A stretch of DNA of 64,000 nucleotides, taken from Lathyrus oleraceus (taxonomy: Eukaryota > Streptophyta > Magnoliopsida > Fabales > Fabaceae). The notes under the pieces are model-generated. The model was given only the letters and a program-made list of their open reading frames with translations, did not search any database and was not told the DNA's origin. Below, one piece after another: positions 53,170 through 62,568 of the stretch (positions are counted from its first letter, which is position 1; every line of letters begins with the position of its first letter). The stretch is from assembly GCF_024323335.1 (NCBI RefSeq), contig NC_066585.1:84680614-84744613 (forward strand), given 5' to 3'. The translations under genes and the position numbers were made by a program.

Positions 53170-56100
53170 TGTAGCGGTGTATTCGTCGCTATATGATTTA
53201 TCGATTAAACCATAAGCAAAGCATACAATGATTTTCGAGTCGCCACCGCACTTTTATTTATCCAAAGGACTGGCTAAAAAGCGAACAAAAGCCTAAGAAG
53301 TTTTACACGTAGAAAACTAATAAAAGATCAGAGAGTCTGGGTAAGGGGTAAATTACGCAATGGGAAGGTGTTAGGCACCCACTACGTCCTAGGTACTCCT
53401 AGGGAGCCCTTTTCACACTTGTTGTACTAAATTGTTATTTGTTATGACATAAGTATTGTGCAAACATGATTGGGATGGTGAGAAAAGAATATACAATTTA
53501 TTATTGGGTTTGAACGGATGAACCCGCTGCCTACGTACCTTCCATCAAAGGTAAGGATCAAAACGCCGTAGTTCGGCTAAAAGATTTCCAAAAGGTTGGT
53601 GGATTCAATTTTAAACAATAGCACTGAGGCTTTTCATTATCAATGGGAGAAAACTCGACCAAGACCAACATCCACCATGCGAGGATAGCTTCGACGTACT
53701 GGAGGGGTTAACCCTGTTTTTAGTACGGAAGTCTTACTGTCGACTCACTAAGGATAGGCAAGATTTACATCAACCGCAATGATAATTGAAACCTATGGCT
53801 AATGCATGAAAAGATTAACAATGGACAAAGCCAAAACAAGTGAATGAGTGAAGTTAATTGATTGTGATTATGAAAGTGAAGTCAAAGTATGATTGAGATT
53901 GATTTGAAAGAAGTATTATGAAAATGGAGTTTGAAAAAGTCAAGGACTTGGGTCCAGGTTTTTAGTTTGGAAAACATGAAGAAGTTTGCACAATATCTAT
54001 GTCAAGTTTGAAAATTGAAGTGTGAAAAGGTTTAGGACATAATGAGGATGAATGGATGGATATGGATTGTAAAACTTCTTAGAGGTTCACTTCTTGAAAT
54101 CATATGGCAGATGATTCAAGTGTGTCCTTTGGAATAGCAATGGATAATAATAAACAAACAAGAAAGAAAGGTGGATATCGGATGCCAATCACTGGGCTTA
54201 TACCAATCTCCTAAAACAGAACGGGATATCAGAGGCCACTCTATGGACTTACACTAATCTCCACAGGCAAAGAAAAAAAAGGCGGATACCGGATACCACT
54301 AGATGGATTTACACCAATCTCCTAAAACAAAACTGGATATCAGAGGCCACTCAATGGACTTATACTAATCTCCTAAAACAAAATGAAACTTGGATACCGG
54401 ATGCCAATCTGTCTGGACTTATACCAATATCCAACATATGATCATAGTAAAGCAAATGCCAACTTGCAGGGACTTACAATTGCATCCTCACATAAACAAA
54501 CGAAAGCAAAACATGGATGTTAGATGCCAATCTGTCTGGGCTTACTCTCACATACACAGTATGATCCTAGGAAACAAATGCCAACTTGCAGGGACTTACA
54601 GTTGTATCCTCACATACAATCAAACAATGCAACATGATCACAGGAGAGCAAATGCCAACTTGCAGGGACTTACAATTGCTTCCTCACAATCAAACAAACA
54701 AAACAAAAGCTATGAGTGACCAATGAGGTCTTACACTCTATCCTTCCATATCATAGGAGCAAATGGCCAAAAGAGATGGACTTACAATTGTCCTCAATGG
54801 GCAAACAACAATGATAGCATCACAAAAGCAAATGAGATGATCATGCATTAATGGCAATTGATGATGATAAATGCATAGCATACAGGCAAACAAGTGCATA
54901 TGAAGCAATCAATCAATCAATGAATAGCAAACAGCACACTCTATAGCCAAACAATGGGGGGGCTCACACAAGAGGGTTTGACTTTGAAAGTCCACTGTAA
55001 TAGGTGAAGGTCGCTCTTAACCTTGCCATTGAGAGGCTAAGGTGAAGCAGATGAATAGGAGATGAGGGGTGTGCCTCATTGCTTCTATCTCAGATCAGAG
55101 AGAGCATCAAATAATAGAAAGTGGGGGAGTTCAGAAAGATGGAACTCTTTCCCCTTTATTGACTCGATTAGATCTTGGGTTTTTATCTCAATGCTTCAAC
55201 CATGTAATGGGAGCAAAGAGAGGACACACTGAATAGTGGGGGATAGATTGCTTATCCCTACCTTCCACCAATTGCCTTTCTTGAAGGACTTTTCCTGCTT
55301 GGGACAATTTTAAACACACACAGGCATTGCCTCTTAAGGAGGACTTCAGACAGTTTGCCCGGTCAAATAACAGACCGGGTCTCCAGACTACATGAAGAAG
55401 AAGTAATTATACCTCAAAGCAAATGCTAAATAGCAAAGCAAGCAACTAAAGCAACTAAAGTGTACCTGAAAAAGTCAAACTTATTAGTAAACAAGTCAGC
55501 AGTTCAAACCAAAAGAAATGAACCAATAGTCAACCACAGAGGGACCAATTGTGCAAGGCACAAAGACTCAAGTTACATGAGTCAACCTACAAAACAAGGG
55601 TTAGCACAATATATATAATCCAACTCAATCAAATTTGAATGATCTTTGAGGCATTGGTGCTTAACCTGAAACAATAGCTCAATGGTAAGCTCAAAAGACC
55701 ACTAGGACTAGCCTAGGGTCAAAGATGAAAGAAAAAAGTCAAACAGCAAAGAAAGGTCAACCCAATTCATGTTCAAACATTTAAGAAGCTATCTCAATTG
55801 GATTCACATTCAAATCATGCATTATTATCATTTCATGAACATAGGAAGGCAATGCATGGCAAGGGAAGCATACAAATAGGTCAACAGCAAGACTTCATTC
55901 AAAAGTCAACCCAAACAATCTCAAAAATTATCAAATAAATCACATTCAATCCTAACATCTAGCACGGCAAGCATGTCAAATTTCATGGCATTTGGATGAG
56001 AGGAAGGCAGTCAATGAAAATCATGAAGTCAAACCAAATTCAAGTAAGCATAATGAAAGTCAACAAGCATGGGTCAACTTCAAAAAATCATATCAATTTG

Positions 56101-59100
56101 AAAACAGCAGATAAATGAGTGAGATTAACACCAATGCAAAGCTTGAGATGTCTAGTTATCACATATGAAATTTCATGGTCATACAATATGATGTGAGAAT
56201 TTCACAAATGAAATGGCAATGTGTAGCACAAAAAGTCAACCATAGACTAGGCAGGGGAGAAAATCTCAATCAAATGGAAAACCAGCACAATTAATTCCAA
56301 GAAAATTCATACACAAACTAGACATATGAGAGTAGGTTCATGCAAAATTTGGGGTCATTTGGATGTAAGGAAACATGGTAATGAAAATCATGAAGTTGGA
56401 CATCAATGGTGTGACACAAATTGTCACACCCTAATTCAAAAAAATCATAACTCACAAACCACAAATGATAAATTCACAAACTTTACACCAAAATCACCAT
56501 GAATGTGTCTAGTTTAAGCACAAAAAATTTGGGAGCCATTGGATGCATTCTCATCATTTCACAATTGATTTGGCAAAGTGTACAAAATTTGGTCACATGT
56601 CACAAACCCTAAGGCCATTTAAAAACCACTCATCCAAAAATTCTGGAAAAATAATGATAAAAAAGTAGAGATCAAGATGAACACAACACAAAAAATCCCA
56701 TTGAATTTGGATCAAAAATGAGCAAGTTATGAATTTTGGAAGATTGATGAAATAATTGAAGAAATAAGATGAAATGATAAAACAAGAATGGCATAAATGT
56801 AATATTTGACTTCACTAATTGAAACGACACCGTTTCAGCCAGGCAAATGGAATATTTCAATTGGTTGGTGACATGAGACCATGCATGCACGTGAAAGGGG
56901 GAAAAAGGTTCTGGGCAAATATTTGGGATTAGGGTTCATGTTCAAAAATCATGATTTCACAATCTTGCCCAAAAATCAAAATTGAGTACATGGAAATGAT
57001 CAGCATGGCAAGGTCAACATGAATCCACCATTGATTTTCATTAAAACCACACACAAGTCAAGAATCGAGCAAAAACACATTTTAACACCAAACATGTTTT
57101 CCAAATAACTTCATGCACACACATCCATTTCCGAAAATAAGGACATCATGGCACTCAGCATTGAAAGACCTCTTGAAAACATGTATCAATTTGAGAAATC
57201 ATGGAGCTCGAAAACTTACCTATTTTTGAAGGGCAGTTGTGTACAGATGCTTTTTGATGTTATTGAAGTGCAACAGTTGCTCAATGGCCCTCCTGATGAT
57301 GAATGGATGAAAAATCCTTTTGACTTGTGGAGGCTTTCAATGTTCAACTTTGATGTTTTTTGGACATGAAGTTGAAAGATGCAAAGGTGCAATTTGAGAG
57401 GAATGATTGACTTCCACTGTGTATGGCTGATACTTGCTGGCTTCCTTGGACAGTGAATGATGTTCAAAAGTGCATTTTGATGTTTGTTAGTGATAAGGCA
57501 AAGCTTAGTAACTCTGATGTTTTGGCCAGGGTTCTTGAAATGCCAATCAAGGTCAATGCATTTTTGGGATGAGTTCTCTTATATTGGTTGGCAAGGTTTG
57601 TTAATGATGAAAAATTGATAAGCAAGGCAAGGCAGGGTTTTCACATGACAGGAAAATGATGCAGCATGCTTGTGACAAGAAAGGCCAAGGTTTTGTTCAT
57701 TGTGTTTCTTTTGACAGTAGGTTTGAAATGCCAAATGCCAACTGAAGGCAGTTTTGGATTTGTGAGTCAAACAAGGTTTTCTTGCTGTTGGATGTTTGAC
57801 TGCAGCAGTTCCCAAATGGTGAAAAGATCCAGGTTTTGTAAAATGCAAGTGAGAGTAGTTTTGATTGGTTATGTTGGTTTGTTGGTTGCAAGGCAAGGTT
57901 GAACTATTGGAAGTTGAGACAGGTTTTTGATAGACACAAGCAAGGTGAGTTTGTGTTTTGTGGTGGATGCTGGTTAGGTTTTAACCATGATGCTTGGATG
58001 CAGCCTTTGGAGAGTGAGTGAGCCAAGGCCTTGTTGCTGTGTATGGTGGTTGTTGGATGCTGCAGGGTTCCTTTGCTTTGGACAGGAAAAATGCAAATGG
58101 CAAGGTGTGATTTGGGAATGTGTTTGATGGCTCCTTAATATGACAGAAAATGGATGGGAAGTTAATGGTTCTGTTGTGTGATGGTGCTTTTGGTTTTGAG
58201 TTTTGCAGAAAAAAGAAGAAATGCCAAGAGCCAAGTGAATTTTGAGAGGGAGAGTGGTATGCTGCTGCTGTTTATGACAGGATTTTTAGGAAATGCAAGT
58301 GAGGTGAAGTTGGTTCTATGACAGGTTTTCTTGGCAAAAATGCAAGTGAGGTGAGTTTGAGGTTTGCTGGTTAGCAGGTTTTGAAGATGCAAAATGGCAG
58401 GGTGAGTCTCAATGAATGAGTTTTTGTTGGTTCTGTTGCAGCCAGTCCTGGTTTGTTGTGTTTTTTGACAGAAAGATAGCAAAGTGAGGGCAAGGTTCAT
58501 CCATGATCTTCTGCTGCAGTGTGGTTTGTTCTCCTGGTTTTGATGCAGGAAAATGAGGTGTCCAATGTGCTGTTCTCAAGCTATGCCATGCTATTGGACA
58601 TTTCCTTTTTGTTTTTGGCAAGGCTTTGGTTCTTGGGAATTCTTTTTGACAGCAATTGCAAAAATGCCAAGATGTCTCTATGAATGAGTTCTGTTGGTTT
58701 TTTTGTTGTGCCAGCCTTGTGTATCCAAAATGACAGAAAAAATATGTTGCACCATGCTGCTAGGTCTGCTGTTGGACAGTTCAAATTATGTCATGGAGGT
58801 ATGGAGGACATGGTCACATTTGTCCTTTTGTTCCAAAAATCAAGCAAGTAGTGAATGGCCCTTGTTTTGCTGTTGGTTAGGCTGCATAATGTGTTCAAAA
58901 TGACAGCAAATAGCCTCTAATTTTTCTGTTTTTAAGAGTACAAGGCAAGGCATGGTGGATGGTATGGACAAGTATGGTGAAATTGTACTTTTCTTACAAT
59001 TCAAGCAACCAAGCAATGGCCTCATGTCCTGCATAATTTGAGCTTGCAAACATACTTAAAATGATATTCTTGAGCTGTCCCAATTGGCCAAATGTTGAAA

Positions 59101-60079
59101 AAATGTTTATATCAAAAAGTCAACTCTTGGTCAAACTTGCATTTAAATGAGAAATGTCAAAATATGCCATTTTGATTGGTGAAGTTTTGGCTCATGAAAT
59201 TTATATTTTTGGAAAGAGGGGATCAAATGTGACTTGTAGGAAAAAACCCCACCAAAATTGGCCAAACGGTTTGAGAGATATGGCCTTTTGAAGTTCAAGA
59301 TTTTCTGAAATCGATTCGATCATAACTTGCCAACCACACATGGGAATTGAGAGTTCTTGGACTTTTTGGAAATGGGAGAACAAGATCTTCAACTTTCATG
59401 TTGGGCAAAAATTCATTTGGAGCTTGTATCATGATGTAAGTTGAGGATCAAGACTTTCCATTTTTGGTAAGTTTCAGTTACAAGTCCAGTTTCCATTTCT
59501 GGAAATTTTCTGTTTGACTTCAAATTCTTCCATGATGAGGTTGGACATGATATATGAGGCTTATATAAGCATGAATGAACTCCTTCAAATCAATTCCATC
59601 CATCAAATCACTGATTAAATGGCCAGTTGACCAAGTTTGACTTTCTGTTGACTTTTCTAGGGTTTTGCATGATTGAACCACTTCTGATGAATTTCAAACC
59701 CTAATCCCTTGAGACCTTGATTTCCAATGATGTCCCAAGTTGTATGAACTCTTGATTATTGGTCATGGTGCCCAAATTCTGCAAGAATGGCCACCATCCA
59801 TTGCTTTGACTGACTGTTGACTGTCTTTGACCTAATTGCTGATAATTGCTTCAACTGCAAGCAACAAGGTTAGACTGACAATATTTTTGTACTTTTTGGA
59901 TGATAAACATATGAAAAGCAATAATGTACAAATGCAAAACATGCTTGGTGATCAAGAACCACACACACAAGGCAACCTACCCACTAGGAGGGAAGCAAAG
60001 GCATGCAATGATCCTTGAGGCTATGATATGAGATGATATGGGCCATGAGGGATCTTAGGGCCAAAATTGGGGTCTTACA
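53170..60079 (-). repeat. 5' LTR of Ogre (6,910 bp)
   Basis: It is near-identical to 32052-38962. Differences seen by eye are c for t at 53247, cacgg for catgg near 55963, atcaaaa for ataaaaa near 56714, agatgc for agatac near 58388, atagc for ataac near 58478, ggagc for ggatc near 59420 and acaag for acagg near 59482, plus one base missing near 54276. Confidence 0.95.
59560..59569 (-). promoter_or_regulatory. TATA box of the Ogre 5' LTR
   Basis: CTTATATAAG lies about 510 bp from the LTR 5' end (60079) on the minus strand; the matching site in the 3' LTR is 38443-38452. The predicted transcript start is near 59530, leaving about 6.4 kb of R-U5 before the PBS. Confidence 0.55.
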
Positions 60080-60084
60080 CTATG
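60080..60084. repeat. Target site duplication ctatg, right copy (Ogre insertion)
   Basis: Identical to 32047-32051; it directly follows the LTR end tcttaca. Confidence 0.92.
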
Positions 60085-62084
60085 AACTGTGTAAAGGAAG
60101 AAAACCAAACATTTCATATTTTCATCCTTTTGGATGTTCATGCTTTATCTTAAACACTAAAGAACATCTGAACAAGTTCGATTCCAAAGCACAGAAAGGT
60201 ATTATGTTAGGATACTCAGAACGCTCTAAAGGCTACAGAGTATACAACACAGAAACCAAAATTGTGGAAGAATCTATTCATGTCAGATTTGATGATAAGC
60301 TTGACCCTAAAAAGTCAAAGCTAGTTCAAAGTTTTGCAGATTTAGAAATCACTCTTGCAGGATCTGATAGAACTCCAGAAGTAACTGTCACTCAGAACTC
60401 TGAAGAAATTAAATCCCCAGAAATCCCAAAGAAAGTCAAAAGTCGTATCAACATATCTGAAGATTTGATTCTGGGAAACAAGGACGAACCTGTCAGAACC
60501 AGATCTACCTTCAGGACCTCTGAAGATACTCCTCTGGGACTAGTGTCTCTGATTGAGCCTATGTCCTGTGATGAAGCACTTCAAGATAACAACTGGGTTT
60601 CAGCCATGCAAGAAGAATTAGATCAATTCACAAAGAATGATGTCTGGGATTTTGTTCCAAAGCCTAGAGGCACTCACGTTATTGGAACCAGATGGGTATT
60701 CAGAAACAAGCTGAATGAGAAAGGAGAAGTCGTCAGAAACAAAGCTCGACTGGTAGCTCAAGGTTATAGTCAACAAGAAGGTATTGATTATAATGAAACT
60801 TTTGCTCCAGTCGCAAGGTTAGAATCTATTCGTCTTCTTGTATCTTTTGCTATTAATCATTCTATTAAATTATATCAAATGGATGTCAAGAGTGCATTCC
60901 TTAATGGTTATATATCAGAAGAAGTGTATGTCAACCAACCTCCAGGTTTTGAAAATCCAAACTTTCCAGAACATGTTTTTAAACTTAAAAAATCTTTATA
61001 TGGACTTAAACAAGCTCCCAGAGCTTGGTATAAACGTTTAAGCAATTTTCTTCTGGAACACAATTTTATCAGAGGGAAAGTTGACTCCACACTTTTCTGT
61101 AAGAACCTTAACAATGATCTCATGATATGCCAGATATACGTTGATGACATTATTTTTGGTTCAGTTAACGCCTCTGTTTGTCAAGAATTCTCTAAGTTAA
61201 TGCAGGCAGAATTTGAAATGAGCTTAATGCAAGAACTAAAGTTCTTTCTGGGAATTCAAATTAACCAAACCTCAGAAGTTACATATGTTCATCAAAGCAA
61301 ATATATTAAAGATGTTCTGAAGAAATTTGACATGGCTGACTACAACTCTGCAAAAACTCCAATGCATCCAACATGCATTCTTGAAAAAGAAGAAGTAAGC
61401 TCAAAGGTTTGTCAGAAGCTCTATCGAGGTATGATAGGCTCTTTTCTCTATCTGACTGCTACTCGTCCTGATATTCTCTTTAGTGTCTGTCTCTGTGCCA
61501 GATTCCAATCAGATCCTAGAGAATCTCATTTAACAGCAGTTAAGAGAATTCTTAAGTATCTGAAAGGAACTCCTAACCTGGGCCTGATGTATAAGAAAAC
61601 ATCAGAGTATAGACTTTATGGTTACTGTGATGCAGATTATGCAGGAGATAGACTAGAACGAAAAAGCACATCTGGAAATTGCCAGCTTCTGGGAAACAAT
61701 CTAATCTCCTGGGCTAGCAAAAGACAGTCAACTATCGCTCTATCAACTGCAGAAGCAGAATATATCTCAGCATCACTGTGCACAACTCAGATGCTCTGGA
61801 TGAAGCATCAGTTAGAAGATCTGCAAATTTTTGAGAGTAACATCCCTATCTTCTGTGATAATACTGCTGCCATTTGTCTAAGTAAGAATCCCATTCTACA
61901 TTCCAGAGCTAAACACATTGAAATAAAACATCATTTTATCAGAGACTATGTTCAGAAAGGGATAGTAACATTGAAGTTCATTGATACAGATCATCAATGG
62001 GCAGATATCTTTACTAAGCCTCTAGCTGAAGATAGATTTCTTTTTATCTTAGAAAATCTGAACATTCAAAATTGCCCTGAATAA
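60085..62084 (+). pseudogene. pol: SIRE integrase end, reverse transcriptase and RNase H (pol continued)
   Basis: This is the continuation of the frame interrupted at 32051. It resumes after the TSD in the correct phase, since the inserted 28,033 bp change phase by one and the frame matches. It encodes the end of integrase ('YFHPFGCSCFILNTKEHL'), RT ('VARLESIRLLVSFAI', 'YQMDVKSAFLNGYISEEVY', catalytic 'YVDDIIFGS' near 61136) and RNase H ('YGYCDADYAGDRLERKSTSG', 'STAEAEYIS', 'CDNTAAI'), with stop TAA at 62082-62084. The segment itself has no stop or frameshift. The ATG at 60033 lies in Ogre LTR sequence and is not a natural start. It is non-functional as a gene because it is separated from its 5' part. 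Confidence 0.9.
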
Positions 62085-62568
62085 AGTGTGGCTCTGAAAA
62101 TGTAAAATGAGACTCTGATATAAACAAATGTGCTTCTGCCTCTGACTCTGATACTTCTACCAAGTTAAGAAGATATCTGAGTTAGAAATCTCCAGGAACC
62201 AATCCTTTGGTATTCCTGAAGATCAGATACATCAACACGTGGAGCACTTAGCGTCCAACCCTAGAACTTCTAGACAGTTGTCCAGAAGAAAATCAAAGGG
62301 AAACGTTTGAGATCTCCTCGAGCAGTGTGCATACTGTTGGGATTAGACATTCATTAATTAGCCATAATCATTTCTCCCCCAAGCGTGCTTACTTGAGCTT
62401 TGTGCTAACGCAATATTGTGTGTCGTTTTACATGTGTTTTAACTTAGGGTATTTAAACACTTTTCTCACTTTTCACACACTTATCACTCTCACTCACTCT
62501 CAAACCCTCTCTAAAACCCTAAACCTCTCTGAAGCATTTCTGCAAACTCTTCATCTTCTTCTTCAACT
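62085..62568 (+). other. Spacer between SIRE pol and env-like ORF
   Basis: 484 bp with stops in the pol frame, including the polypyrimidine and TATA-like promoter block (62450-62568). The env-like ORF is in another phase than pol, so simple stop-codon readthrough cannot join them in this copy. Confidence 0.6.
62450..62568 (+). promoter_or_regulatory. Candidate promoter of the SIRE env-like ORF
   Basis: TATTTAAA (62450-62457) is followed by a CT-rich leader (cactctcactcactctc and ccctctct) and a telo-box-like AAACCCTAA (62514-62522). The ATG lies at 62569 in the context caactATGGat. This is a typical plant core-promoter layout, inferred from sequence only. Confidence 0.45.

Larger units (their letters stand above)
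32052..60079 (-). mobile_element. Complete Ogre element (Ty3/gypsy, Tat lineage), 28,028 bp
   Basis: It is flanked by ctatg duplications and has 6.9-kb LTRs, a PBS, an extra ORF1 before gag, gag-pro, an intron, a pol with two RNase H domains and a long 3' UTR with tandem repeats. These are the defining traits of Ogre. On the minus strand its LTR begins TGTAAGACCCCAATTTTGG, as in pea Ogre from memory. All three coding frames are open. By eye the two LTRs differ by seven substitutions and one 1-base indel over 6.9 kb, so the insertion is young. It splits the SIRE integrase/RT frame. Confidence 0.93.

Noticed and set aside
60033..60084. ATG at 60033 as the start of the SIRE pol protein
   Set aside because: This ATG and the following 17 codons are Ogre LTR and target-site sequence that happens to be in phase.
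62513..62525. Interstitial telomere repeat
   Set aside because: Only one and a half AAACCCT units are present. It is more like a telo-box promoter motif than telomeric DNA.
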